DNA from: Cordilura impudica
Lineage: Eukaryota > Arthropoda > Insecta > Diptera > Scathophagidae
Direction of reading: 5' to 3'
Assembly: GCA_963682025.1 (NCBI GenBank)
Contig: OY821519.1
Location: 191,589,867 to 191,653,866, forward strand
Length of the DNA stretch: 64,000 nt
The position numbers were made by a program, and so were the translations under genes. The notes under the pieces are model-generated. The model searched no databases, was not told the origin of the DNA, and worked only from the letters and a program-made list of their open reading frames with translations. Of this stretch, positions 35,876-47,806 are shown piece after piece (the stretch's first letter is position 1; every line of letters starts with the position of its first letter).

Positions 35876-36117
35876 TTTTTTTGTTTAATTTCATTAGGGT
35901 GAGGCAAAATATGAAATTAGTTGCAATTATAAATTTAAAATAATTGCAGTAGAAATATAACTTGAATAACTTTTTCAAACCAAATTAAAACGAAAACATA
36001 TTATTATTTACATATTTATCCTTTAAATTAGATTGTTAAAATATTGTTTTTTAAACATTTTAAGCTTTTGTGCTGACAAAAATGCATAACAATTATGTTC
36101 TCTTTTATTTTATGTTA

Positions 36118-37645
36118 GATATTTTTAAAATATCATTGACGGATGAGTTGTTCAAACAAAATAGGAAGACCAGCCAAAGATTTCGCTGATTTTAAAGATC
36201 ATGCTAAAAGATATAAAAGATATAAAGCTTCCGATTTGGAGTCCCAGTATAGCCACATTTGAAATGGCAAGTAAAATAGCGGGTACTGAAACAGGAAAGT
36301 CATCATGCATTCCTTCATCAATTGCATTAGCTTTAATGATACCCGCAGATCTAACAATATGTCAATATGAAACAATTAGATATATTTTGCAAAAGTAAGG
36401 CTACGATATCTTACGAAATTATATGTACGTTTTAGAAGAAAAACAAAAATGCTATCCTCATAATATTGAAGTTACACAAACGGAAGCTTCTGTCAAACTT
36501 CAAAGTTTAATGGATCATACCACAGAACGTCTTTTCAAAAGTTTTTATGAAGATCAGATTTCATCTTAAACTTCAAATAGTTGTATTCTTACGTCAAAGT
36601 GGGGTTGCGGTGGCTCCTCTGGTCATGTTGAGTATAACCGGAACTTAGGATCAGATTTCAGCGACAGAAATTTGTTATTAGTATCAATGGTACCCATGAG
36701 TCTGAATTCATGTTATGGCGAGGAATGTTAGTGTAACAGAGTCCTTCCTCAATACGATATTGCCGCCCAATTTCATTTGAGTTCGCTAAGGAAACTAAAG
36801 AAAAAGTTATAGCAGTGGTCAACAAAATCAACTCCTAAATTTCGACGCTACACAATACAGACAACATAATACGCGACCAAAAGTTTAGCGTTCAACACAA
36901 TTTATTGTTAACAATGATTGATGGCAAAACTGCACAAATAGTAACAAATACGTCTTCAGAAAATACGTTTTACAAAAAACATAAAATTTATGGAGTTTAT
37001 TTTGCATATAACCTATAATAAGCCGTTTCAAAAGTGGTCCGTGCTTGCTGCTGAACATAAAGCGCTTAAACTTGAAAACAAGCAAAGAATTCAGGCTGTA
37101 TTTAAAGATAAAATGAGGGTACGAGTAGATTTTGTGCAACAAGGAACTGGCACTTCAAATGATGGCAACACCTCTAAATGAATTTATCTCATCTCTCATT
37201 GGTAGCTGACATTACAGGAATAAAAGAAGAATTAATAAACCGTTTTCGCTTAATACTGCAAATGATTATATGTGGCCAAAAAATTGATACAACAAGATTT
37301 TAACAATTTGCAAGGGAAGCAGCAGAATTTTTTGTTAAGGAATACAACTGGTATTTCATGCCTGTCACAGTGCATAAGATACTTATGCATGGGAAGGAAA
37401 TTATGGATGCGGCTGTACTTCCAATTGGAATTTTATCTGAAGAAGCTGAAGAAGCAAATAATAAAGATTATTGAAGTTACGGGTTGATGTTCTCTAGAAA
37501 ATTCAACATAACTTCCACAAATACTAATATTTTCTACCGTCTGCTTGTATCATCTGACCCATACATAAGTCATATAAGACGTCAACCAAATAAACAACAT
37601 TTGGATTTAGATGATATTGTTAAAGATATGATCTGTGATGAATAA
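36118..37645 (+). pseudogene. Transib transposase relic (RAG1-like core), catalytic Asp lost
   Basis: In order, with frame changes: 'GRPAKDFADFKDHAKR' (about 36163), 'LTICQYETIRYILQK' (36354-36398), 'AEASVKLQSLMDHT'-type block (near 36490), the catalytic block 'SKWGCGGSSGHVEYN' (about 36600), 'PSSTRYCRPISFEFAKETK' (36750-36805), 'LTMIDGKTAQIVTNTSSENT' (about 36908), 'MEFILHITYNKPFQKW' (36990), 'VDFVQQGTGTSNDGNTSK' (about 37128), 'DITGIKEELINRFRLILQ' (37208), 'FMPVTVHKILMHGKEIMDAA' (37355) and 'SSDPYISHIRRQ' (37552). These are successive Transib/RAG1-core-like blocks. The first catalytic Asp, normally in 'CDG', is Gly here. At least five frame changes and stops. Confidence 0.85.
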
Positions 37646-37739
37646 AACTTTGAAATATTTGTTATTTTTATAAATTATGCTCACTTTGTCGTTTGTTTAA
37701 TACGGCTATTAAAATTTTTTCAAATATTTTTGTTTTCGG

Positions 37740-38080
37740 TTGTATGGGCGGTAGATGATGGGCGTGGCCGATTTTAATGAAACTTTATATTTTTCTTACC
37801 TATGCCAAAAAAGACTCGGTGCCAAGTTTCATTATTCTAGGAGTAGTCCTTCTACTTTTTGCCAAGAAATGTATGAAGCCTAACCACTGTGCGCCATTAG
37901 TCCGATCCCGCCCATTTTTGGGCAACTACTTACATTAATAACTTATGAACTCAGACAAAGTCCCAAGGCTTTTTCTATTTAGTATTCCAGTTATATGACA
38001 TTAAATATATACTTTGTGCCACGCCCATTGGTAGGATCCTAGACATTATATGGTAAATGGGAGGTGCCACGCCCTCTTGA
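37740..38080 (-). repeat. Dispersed 'GGGCGTGGC' repeat, inverted copy
   Basis: Read on minus: 'gggcgtggcacaaag', 'aaagccttgggactttgtct', 'gcccaaaaatgggcgggatc'; matches 25630-25920. A further 'gggcgtggcc' block at 37755-37775 is in plus orientation. Confidence 0.6.
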
Positions 38081-39232
38081 AAAATTCAAAAATTAAAGCC
38101 TATTTTTCCTGCTATACCTACTGTGAAAATTTTCAGGTCCTGTGTGTAGCCCCCTATAAACCACAACCAAACGTAAAGGTACAAGCAAACATACAAAACT
38201 CCATTTATATATATAAGATAATATTTACTACTTTAGCAGCCGCCAATTTTAAAGCAGTCTAAACTATTAAACCGTGTTGTCTAATTAAACAAAGATGATA
38301 TTGATTACAAATTACATTTAAGTATCACAATTTTGTAAAACAAAACTAAAGTTCAAACTATGAGTCCTTTGCATACAATTAACATTGTAACCTCATTAGC
38401 CTTGTGAATTTTCGCAACGTCTACATTTTGTACTCTAAATTTAAACTTACCTACAACATTTTATAGCTATGAGCATAATCTCTTAATTGTTAAATTGATT
38501 TCCTCTTACCCAAAGGAGAACTTAACATATTGTATCCTATTTATTTTAGGTTTGTAAACAATCCTAAAGACGCCTTGTTTGCTAAGTCAAAGGTGTTTCA
38601 CAATTAGGAGTTGTAAGTGGTGACACAAGTCTGTGGCAAAACGTAGTTACCAACAAGAAAATACTGTTTGAAGTTGTCAACAGTTAAGATTAAATATCTT
38701 TAACGGAAATGTAATTTACGAAACTTGTTAAAAAAGGATTATTGAATGTTTTTGACTACAATATGTTAGCATTTGACAGCTGGAGGAAATTCGTAGTGAA
38801 GCTAAATCCTATTACGACATAAATATTTGTTTGTATGCTAAAGTAATAACTTTGGTAAAATAATATTTAAACCTTCTCTTTGTAACATTAAAGAAAGTGA
38901 TATAGGAAATTCTATAAAACATTTTGTGTTCTGTTTGTGTTCTGAGTGGCATATTATAGTTTCACTGGGTTTAGGCTGTATAATTAATTTAATTTCTTAA
39001 GATTTAAGAAATATAAAACTTCATTTATAATGCTAGATTAATATAACAAATTCACAATATGAGCTACAACATTCCGGTTGCAGAGTTGAAAATTTTTATG
39101 ATTGTAGATTATAGATATACCAATTGTTCGAAATACTGAATTCTTAAAAATTTGTATTGAAATCTAAATTGCATGCCATGGAGCGCATGCAATTGAACAT
39201 AATATCACCTAATCGAATTTTTATACCCTGTA
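38081..39232. other. No recognisable gene (about 1.15 kb)
   Basis: AT-rich; frames of 70 codons or fewer without motifs. Confidence 0.5.
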
Positions 39233-40078
39233 CCACTATATGGTATCCACTATGTCTGTCTGTCCGCCTGCGCAAGACTCTTAATGAAAGTACAGGTGGC
39301 AAATATGAATTTTTAAAACCCAGCCTTTACAGATAACCCCTATCATACCGGCTTATATATTTATTTTAAACTTGATTTAAGTGAAAATCGGGAAGCAGCT
39401 TTATATATGGGCTTTGACAAAGAATTGTCATATGGGGTTTATTTTTGGACAACTGATAAACGTATGTAATAAATACACACAGAACCAATTTGACCGAGAT
39501 CTGAATGATAATTTGGACCTTATGACAATTTAAGACGATTTAATAGGGGTCATTTGTATGGGCACTAGGTCTGAACATGGACCGAATTTTACCAATTTCA
39601 GCCTATGGTTGATAAGAGCTTATATAGCAAATTTCATTAATATATTAATATATGCTACCCGTAGTTTGATAACAAGGTTTACACGGACACACAGACGGAC
39701 AGACAGACGGACGGATGGACACCGCTAGATCGATCCAGAAAAGGATTCTGAGTCGATCGGTATAATAAAATATGGGTGTAGGTCAAATATTTTTGGTAGT
39801 TACAAAAAGGCATATGGTATATATATTGCATAGATTGTGACATTAATAAATATGGTAATGAGCTGTAAATTTTTTGACCAGTCCTTGTACAAAAATAACA
39901 TCAGATATATTCTTTTTCATATCTGTATGGCACAAAAACTAAGGGTAGCACTAAAATTGTATTTATGCTTATTTTCTATACCAAGTTATTGTTTCAAGTT
40001 ATTGGATCCAAGCCCTGCTCTCGAAACGCATTGTATAGTTTGTCCAGACCTTCAATAAAATTCTGGTTTGTTTTATAG
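39233..40078. repeat. Mosaic family A repeat (copy 10): plus ends, inverted core
   Basis: 39233-39335 reads as a family A 5' end on plus ('ataccctgtaccactata', GTCY tract, 'caggtggcaaatatgaat'). 39373-39810 is the family A body on minus ('aagtgaaaatcgggaagcag' to 'tttttggtagttaca'). 39870-40066 is a 3' end on plus ('cagatatattctttttcata', 'ttatgcttattttctatacc'). The locus at 44458-45130 shares the same minus-to-plus junction. Confidence 0.7.
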
Positions 40079-40672
40079 GAAAAAATGGTAATTTAATTCT
40101 TTAGCAAATTCTAATAAATCTAACACTTGCCACTTTAACAATAAAAACCCGAACTAAAAAAAAAACAATTTTCAAGTTTAATCTTATGATTGTTCTTTTA
40201 GCGAATGTTAATGAAATTCGGTGAACTTAATTTTAAAGTTTTTCAAATTGGTATTCGGATGTACTGTTGTGTTCAAAGTAAATTTATGGAAACGTTTCTT
40301 CCATTCTTTGAAACAAGTGTTAAGGTCGATTTCTAGAATGCATATCATACGCGGGTTTTTTTTTTTTTTTTGTTTTGTAGGCGGGACTTTAGCCTTTTAT
40401 TTTTGCTATGAAACGTAAATATCGACTGATAATAAAAAAAAAGTTATGGAGAGTTTAAAATAAATTTTAATTTTTTGTTGAATTTCAGTACAAAAGTGAA
40501 TTGTTAAAAAATTAAAAAAGTTTTTTTTTTATATAATGCCTTATTTTTTAAGTTAATTTTACAACGAATACTTTCTAAAAATTTTATAAAGTTAAATTTT
40601 TTCAGAAAATGCCAAACTTTGGCCACCGTAAACTTTTTAGTCCTAATGTTCACAAGATCCAAAGGTTGGTTT
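40079..40672 (+). repeat. Duplicated block, copy 1
   Basis: Same order of sequence as 45131-45330, 47565-47806 and 48362-48612: 'ccactttaacaataaaaacc', 'tcttatgattgttcttttag', 'cattctttgaaacaagtgtt', 'gcgggactttagccttttat', 'atcgactgataataaaaaaa', 'cctaatgttcacaag'. Copy 1 lacks the insertions found in copy 2 and is directly followed by a mini-me-like repeat. Non-coding. Confidence 0.8.
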
Positions 40673-40675
40673 TTT

Positions 40676-41000
40676 ATACCCTCCACTCCAGTGTGCAGAG
40701 GGTATATATAAGTTTGTCATTCCGTTTGTAATAATTAGAAAAAAAAAAATTTGGACCCCATAAAATATATATATTTGTGATCCTTATAACAACCGGAGTT
40801 GATATAGCGATGTCCGTCTGTCCGTCTGTCCGTCTGTGGAAATCGCGATGACGGCATCAATCGGGCAGCTAGGGTGCTCCTTGATACAAAAAATGATTCA
40901 CTAACATCCTGAAATGTTTGCTGTTTGAAATCGTTCAAATCGGACAATTAGGGCCCGAGATTTGAATAAAGAACTAAAAAAAGCCTTGAAAAAATATAAT
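40676..41000 (+). repeat. Mini-me-like repeat, 5' end
   Basis: Begins 'ataccctccactccagtgtg' then 'cagagggtatatataagttt', 'gtcattccgtttgtaa', 'ggaccccataaaatatatat' and a GTCY tract (40813-40840), 'aaatcgcgatgacggc'. It is inserted after a T-run at the end of the duplicated block. The body is followed by less conserved sequence with 'aaatcggacaattagggccc'. Confidence 0.7.
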
Positions 41001-41958
41001 TTTCTATGTTGTTCTTGTCACGATCACGTCCTCAATAGGACAGCTAAGGAGATCATTTTTAGTGAGAATCATTCAACGAAATCATGGGAAGATTTCTGTT
41101 TCAAAAATCATTAAAATCGGTGGAACAGGTCCAGGGAAATCTCTGAAAAATTAAAAAAAAAAATTAAAAATATGATGTTTCTATATTGTTCTTGTTGTTA
41201 TCCTAAATGTTGTATTGTTCTCATAGATGGACTTGCTGTTTTTGTGGTCGTTGTGGTAATAATATAATAAAAACTAACCCTTTGTACATTTCTTTATCAA
41301 CTCTGGTAGAAAAATTTTAAAGTTTCCATTGTTTTGGCATCACTAAAATTTACTAGATCATATCTGTCATTGCCGCGAGCTTGCCTGCAAAGTTTAAGAT
41401 CGATTGGGTCACGGGAAAGGGGTTAAAATCGATCCAAAATTTTTTCGACAATCAGACACTACGAGTTAATATAAAGGGAGTAAAAATTCACCAGCATCTA
41501 AAGCAAATAATGCTAAAATATGTACCTAGTTAATAAAAAAAAAAACCATGTAAATTTAGCAAAAAAAAATTTTTATATACTAATATATTTAAAGAGGAAA
41601 ACACAAAAATAACGTTTGATGTTGTATTTTTTGTGTGTAATATTTACATATACATACATACACATATTAAATGATACAAATAATATACAAATATTCCATA
41701 TATGTATATCCATAATAACTGCATGTTAGAAATAAATCGGTATATTATTTTATTTACATAAAATTCTGCAATATTTTGTTTCTTTTGCATTAACAGAGTG
41801 TCACTTCATTTTGCTCAGCGTGACTATGCCACAGTAGATGGCGCCACAATTTTTGTTCTAATTAGCTTTGCAATAGTTATTTCTATTTTAACATGAATGT
41901 CAATATTTTCAAATAGATGTCATACAGCACAAGGTTAAGAGTATACACAGGCTGGTCT
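41001..41958. other. Probable continuation of mini-me-like DNA; no gene
   Basis: Repeated-looking phrases ('aaaatcggtggaacaggtcc', 'gatcgattgggtcacggg') but no coding frame or clear end. Confidence 0.4.
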
Positions 41959-42741
41959 TTATACCCTATACCACTATGTGGTTTGGGTATAATGACTTTG
42001 TGCTGCTGTTTGTAACAACCAAAACTATTTGACCTAGACCCATCTTTAATTATACCGATCGAATCAGAATCACTTTCTGAGTTGATTTAACAATGTCCGT
42101 CCGTCCGTCCGTCCGTCTGTGTGTCCATGTAAAGCTTGTAATCAAACTGCAGGTCGCAAATATGAATATATGTTGACGAAATTTGGTATATAAGCTTTTA
42201 TCGGCCATGGGATGAACGCTGTTGAAATTGGTGAGAATCGGTCCATGTTCAGACCTAGCCCCCATACAAATTACCCATATGAAATCGACATAAATTGCCA
42301 TAAGATCCAAATTGTCATATAGATCTTACTCAAATTGGGTTTGTATGCGTTCATTACATCCACTAATGAGTAGTCCAAAAATGATCCCTTTGACCCCATA
42401 TAGAGCTGCTTCCCGATCTTCACTTAAATCTATTAAAAAACAAAAATATTGCACTGATTCTTCTCAAATTTTGTTTGTACATATTTTTGCAAAATACAAG
42501 AGACTTTACCAAACATGATCAGGATCGGTCCATTTTTGGACCTAGTCCCTTTATACATATAGCATCCGATATGAACTTTTTCATATCTGCAGCCAAAATA
42601 ATTAATAAAAATCCCACTCAAATTTGGTTTTTGCTTATTTTCAATGTCCAGTTAGTTGGGCCTAAGAGATAGGGTTTCTAAACGCATGGTATAGGGTATC
42701 GTATAGTCGGTCTAGACCGACTATAATTTTCTTACTTGTTT
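41959..42741 (+). repeat. Family A repeat, copy 11 (well preserved)
   Basis: 'ataccctataccactatgtg' start, GTCC tract 42094-42118, perfect palindrome (42708-42723), terminus TTACTTGTT. A short deletion removes part of the 'ataggccccatatag' zone near 42388. Confidence 0.84.
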
Positions 42742-44394
42742 TTTATTTCATAAGTTTTTCATTATTCTTTTACAAATGTGAACATAAGTTTGGCATACTA
42801 ACTTTTTGTTGTCTTTACAAAATAGAGTTACCGAGTTCATCAATGAGTTTTTTGCTTTCAAAACAGGTCTACATAGTTATATAGAATTATTATTCTGCTT
42901 TACCTACAAAATATCTGATTGCGATTACATCTAATTTTTTAAAAATTGTTTATAATTACTAAAGCATTATTATTCACATAAATACAAAATGACACTTTTT
43001 AAATTTTCCATTCAAATTTTAGAAAATATCAATTCTAAAAACTGGAATTAAAATTTCCAATTATAAATTATAAAATATTAATTGGATTTCAGAAAATCAT
43101 ATCAAAACGTCGGAAATAATAATTTTAAATTTAGAAGACATAAATTGTATCAAATTCCAAAAAAAAAAAACACCAAATATGTTTACATTTACAAAATGTT
43201 TACATTAAAAAAAATATTGGCATTCAGGAGAAATTAATAGATTTTCAGTAACTTCTTTTAACGATAGTCGCATAGTTAAAAAAAGAAAAGCAAAATTATT
43301 AGTAAATTTTTAAACGATATTCGCTATTGGTAAAGTCAGCTGTTGTTGTTATCTAAACGACAACCATTTTTGTGTTGTTTATTCAATCGATAAAAACTTA
43401 AATTTTTAGGTTGAAATGTCGTCATACATAAATAAAAATCATAAGATAGTGAAAATATTTTGCTTTTATTAAAAAATCTTTTTTATATAAATAAAAAAAA
43501 TTAAATAGCATATTCCATTCACTATTTCATTTTCAAATAAATAAACAGAAATATTAGTAAAAAAATAAAGATATTAAACATAAACCTAAAATCATCCTGT
43601 CAAACACGAAGTAATTTGTTTTTTTCTATTCTTCGTGTTTTTCGCTTATTTTGACAGAGATGCCACTCGTTTACAATTTAAATAAATAGAAAAATAGATT
43701 TGTCGACTGTCGCTAAGATGTATGTACATACTTTGTGAATCACTTAATCCTTAGTGCAAACAACAATAGCTGTCGACAAATTTTGCGATTGTCGGACCGT
43801 TGAAATTTACAGAATCGGACTACAGAAAACATTAATTTAAATTCAATGAATTTTAGAAAACCTCAAATGATATTTAAGAATTGCGAACATAAAAATTGTT
43901 AAATAAATAAACGCAATTTGATGAGAATGTTATTTATATATAAATTTTCACAATTTTTCCGAAAATAAAGATAACAAATTATTTTATTTAAAATGTTTGG
44001 GACATTTGGTTTTTTGCGTTTGGCATCCCTAATTTGATTATTTATTATTATAAATTTATTCTCTATGTTTTCCAAATATGGCAATATTTTAATAAAAAAG
44101 AGAGAGCTTTTTTTGGTTATTATTTTGTTAATCTTTCCGACCCACATGGCCGCAATGAAAAAATATTTCGCCAGTTAAAAGAAACTATACAGCCATCTCC
44201 AATTAGCACGATTTAATGCATATAGCCACCCTACACAACCACTACCTTTGCAATGGAGGTAAGGGCGAGCTATTTAATTAGCAAAAACTAAATTAAACGA
44301 GAAGTTATGTCATATAACCGGAAACGCATGCATATAGGAAACGCATGCCTATTTTTCCAATATTTTGTTTACATTTATTATCAATACTCAAACC
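42742..44394. other. No recognisable gene (about 1.65 kb)
   Basis: Strongly AT-rich, frames under 85 codons. A small perfect-looking hairpin ('aacacgaagtaa...ttcttcgtgttt', 43601-43642) and a direct repeat 'ggaaacgcatgc' (44320-44350) are the only structures noted. Confidence 0.45.
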
Positions 44395-44448
44395 GAGGTG
44401 GAGGGTATCAAAGATTCGGCACAGCCGAATTTAACACTCTTACTTGTT
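44395..44448 (+). repeat. Mini-me-like repeat, 3' end
   Basis: 'ggtggagggtatcaaagatt' followed by the palindrome TTCGGCACAGCCGAA and 'aacactcttacttgtt'. Its GTGGAGGGTAT is the inverse of ATACCCTCCAC at 40676. Structure parallels family A: subterminal repeat, hairpin, TTACTTGTT. Confidence 0.7.
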
Positions 44449-44457
44449 GTTTTTATA

Positions 44458-45130
44458 AGATTTAAGTGAAGATCGGGAAGCAGCCCTATATGAGGCCTAT
44501 GACTAAGAATTGTTCTATAGGCATTATTTTTGGACTTCTAATTAATTGATGTAATAAACACATACAAACCGAATTTGATTGAGATTTTTATGATAATTTG
44601 GATCTTATGGCAATTCATGTCGATTTCATGGGGGTCATTTGTATGGGGACTAGGTCTTAACATATACGGAATTTCACCAATTTCGATAGCGTCCATTCTA
44701 TGGCTGACAAAAGCTTATATACCAAATTTCATCGCAATATGTTCAAATTTTCGAACTGTAGTTTGAGTACAAAGTTTACATCAACACACAGACGGACGGA
44801 CGGACATCGCTAAATCGACTCAGAAAGTGATTCTGAGTCGATCGGTATAATAAAAGATGGGTCTAGGTCAAATATTTTTGGTAGTGACAAACATCAGCAC
44901 AAAGTCATTATACCCAAACCACATATTGACCAACCAGTCCCTATATAATACTAACATCAGATATATACTTTTTTACATCCGCACGCCACAAAATACTAAA
45001 AGTAGCACTAAAATTTTACTTATGGTTATCTTCCATATCAAGTTATTGTCTCCGAAAATTTGGATCCTAGACCTACTCTCGAAATTACTGTATAGTTGGT
45101 CTAAACCGGCAATAAAGTTCTTGTTTTATA
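44458..45130. repeat. Mosaic family A repeat (copy 12)
   Basis: 44458-44927 is the body on minus ('aagtgaagatcgggaagcag', GTCC tract near 44792-44806, 'tggtagtgacaaacatcagc'). 44928-45128 is a 3' end on plus ('cagatatatacttttttaca', 'atcaagttattgtctc'). Same junction as at 39810-39870. Confidence 0.7.
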
Positions 45131-45330
45131 CTGTTTTATTAGTAATTTAGTTCTTTAGTTGGAAAAGTATTTTTAAAAAATTCAAGTAAAATCTGGTAAA
45201 TCTAACCCCTTGCCATTTTAACAATAAAATCCGATTTAAAAAAAAATAATTTTCATGTTTAATCTTATGATTGTTCCTTTAGCAAATGTTAATGAAATTC
45301 GGTGAACTTAATTTTTAAGTTGTTCATATA

Positions 45331-45792
45331 TATTTTATTTACAATCTATTTTAGAATATTAAGTAAAGTTTTTGAAATAAAAGATATAACTTAACCTACG
45401 TTATTAGGTACATACGTTATTAGGTACATATTTACAATATTTTTATTTCCTGTAAGGTAAATCTAATACATGAAACCTTTTCAGTCTTATAACCTCTTCA
45501 GACTCATCTAATAATGAAATGGCTAGAGTATTTTGAGTATACCTCATTTTTCAGGAACATTATTTTAAGATCATAGTGTATTTATATGTTGGTTACAAAC
45601 CACGGAGCTTTAACAATTTATCTCAGAGTTTTTGACTGGTATCGTTGAAGTATTTATCTATATGTTCGAGTTACTTGCGGTTCCCCATAATAGTATACCG
45701 TATGTCCAAACAGGTTTCAATAAGTCTTATAAATTCTAATGTTTTGTTTTTGAAACTAAGTGCAGACTTTTCTCCTAATAACCAATGTAATA
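45331..45792. other. No recognisable gene
   Basis: AT-rich; a short direct repeat 'acgttattaggtacata' (45399-45431). Part of the insertion into the duplicated block. Confidence 0.4.
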
Positions 45793-46515
45793 ATACCCTA
45801 TACCACTATGTGGTTTGGGTATAATGACTTTGTGCTGCTGTTTGTAACAACCAAAAATATTTGACCTACACCCATCTTTAATTATACCGATCGAATCAGA
45901 ATCACTATCTGATTCGATTTAACGATGTCCGTGCGTCCGTCCGTCTGTGCAGGTCGCCAATATGCATATATTTTGATGAAATTTGGTATTTAATCTTTCA
46001 TCGGCCATGGGATGAATGCTGTTGAAATTGGTGAGAATCGGTCTATGTTCAGACCTAGCCCCCATACAAATGAACCCTATGAAATCAACATATATTGCCA
46101 TAAGATCCAAATTGTCATACAAGTCTTAGTCAAATTGGGTTTGTATGTATATATTACATCCATTAATCAGTAGTCCAAAAATGATCCCTAGGCCCCATAT
46201 AAAGCTGCTTCCCGATCTTTACTTAAATCTATCAAAAAACAAAAATATTGCACTGATTCTTCTCGAATTTTTTTTGTATATATTTTTGCAAAATATAAGA
46301 GACTGTACCAAACATGGTCAGGATCGGTCCATTTTTGGGCATAGTCCCCATATAGATATAGCATCCGATATGAACTTTTTCATATCTGCAGCCGAAAAAA
46401 TTAATAAAAATCCCACTCAAATTTGGTTTATGCTTATTTTCTATATCCAGTTAGTTGGGCATGGTATAGGGTATCGTATAGTCGGTCTAGACCGACTATA
46501 ATTTTCTTACTTGTT
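45793..46515 (+). repeat. Family A repeat, copy 13
   Basis: 'ataccctataccactatgtg' start; shortened GTCC tract (45929-45948); 3' 'ggtatagggtatcgtata', perfect palindrome (46480-46495), TTACTTGTTTT. Internal deletions at 45948 (between the GTCC tract and 'caggtcgc') and just before the 3' subterminal repeat. Confidence 0.84.
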
Positions 46516-46519
46516 TTTT

Positions 46520-47570
46520 TGTTATTTTTATATTTAAATGTTCTCTTTTCTTTTTGAAAAGTGAGTCTTCTGTCTAGATACATTGTTAAGTATTTTACAG
46601 TATTGGATTAAGGTATTTGAGATCCATTAATATGAACTGGTGGGGAATCAATTTTCCTTAAAGTAAAAATGATATGTACCGATTTATTTGTATTGACATC
46701 AATTTTCCATTTTTTTAGCCAATCTTCTAATACATTTAATTCCCTTTGTACATTTGTAGATGCTGTAATAGGGGATTCATCTGATGATATTATAGCTGTG
46801 TCATCAGCGTATGTCGCAATAGTTACATCTATCAATACAGGCATATGTGAAATAAATATCGTATATAAAAGGGCACCTAACACGCTGCCCTGAGGCACAC
46901 CTGAATTTATATCATAAATTTTAGAAAATTCCTCATTTACTTTTACATAAAATTTTCTGTTATGTAAATAAGATTTAAGTATTAAGTACATTGGTGTTGG
47001 TATAAATTATTTTAGTTTGAACAAGAGGCCATGATGCCAAACCCTATCAAAAGCCTGTTTCACATCCAAAAACACCGCTGAGCTGTACAGTTTACTTTCA
47101 AAAGTGTTCATAATCATTTCAACAACCCTATGGCATTGTTCAGGAGTTCCATGTTTATGACGAAATCCAAATTGGTGATCAGGAATTATGTTTTCATTTT
47201 CCAGAAGTGGTAACAGACGATATGAAAATAATCTTTCAAAAACCTTCGAAGAGGTAGTAAGTAGACTTATTGGTCTATATGAATATATCTTATTTTCTGG
47301 TTTATTTGGCTTATGATGGATCATAATGATTTCAGCACAATTCCATTGTGTGGGAAAATAAGAAAGTCTTAGCATCGAATTATAAATGATAAGTTCTTAA
47401 CCGCAGTTGAATCTATTTTGTCGTAACCCGAATATGGAGAATATGATTTTATCGGAAGTTACATTTGAAAAGGAGAATCTAATAAGCTCAATATTTCTCT
47501 TTCATCGTCTGAATTCGTGGTTGGCAAAAATGTAAATAAATTATCAATTTTTTCAAATAAACGATTTTCC
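46520..47570 (-). pseudogene. Jockey-type non-LTR reverse transcriptase relic
   Basis: Minus strand from 47570: 'NRLFEKIDNLFTFLPTTNSD', 'SGYDKIDSTAVKNL' with deletions and shifts, then a single frame 47375-46608 interrupted by one TAA after 'LLFKLK' (about 47004). RT motifs: 'PISLLTTSSKVFERL', 'DHQFGFRHKHGTPEQ', 'VFLDVKQAFDRVWH', 'GVPQGSVLGALLYTIF' and an intact 'TYADDTA' box. Another stop follows 'NGSQIP', and 'SNTVKYL..YLDRRLTF' continues the frame to about 46549. The rest is cut off by family A copy 13. Style is jockey clade. The conserved YADD and few stops suggest moderate age. Confidence 0.85.
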
Positions 47571-47806
47571 CATTCTTTGAAACAACTGTTAAGGTCGATT
47601 GCCCACCAAAACGCACAGCTCTCAAAACATTGCAAATTATGATCGTTTTTTTACTTTGGGTATTCTAACAGCGCACAGTGGACCATTTCATAAGAAGGTG
47701 GTCAAAATTCATAACTTTTGATTAGATTGGAATTTTGATGCGCGGTTTTTTTGTTTTTTTTTTTTGTTTGGTAGGTGGGACTTTAGCCTTTAATTTTTGC
47801 TACAAG

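Larger units (their letters stand above)
33659..37645 (+). mobile_element. Transib-type (RAG1-like) DNA transposon, body
   Basis: Includes a predicted first exon (33659-33889), an intron of about 2.2 kb that now holds two family A repeats, and a large second coding block (36118-37645). Terminal repeats (Transib ends begin CACTATGG-like in known families) were not identified, so the true element limits are unknown. Confidence 0.65.

Noticed and set aside
43601..43642. Short hairpin 'aacacgaagtaa...ttcttcgtgttt' as a possible small RNA
   Set aside because: Arms are short and imperfect, and there is no evidence of a precursor or conservation.
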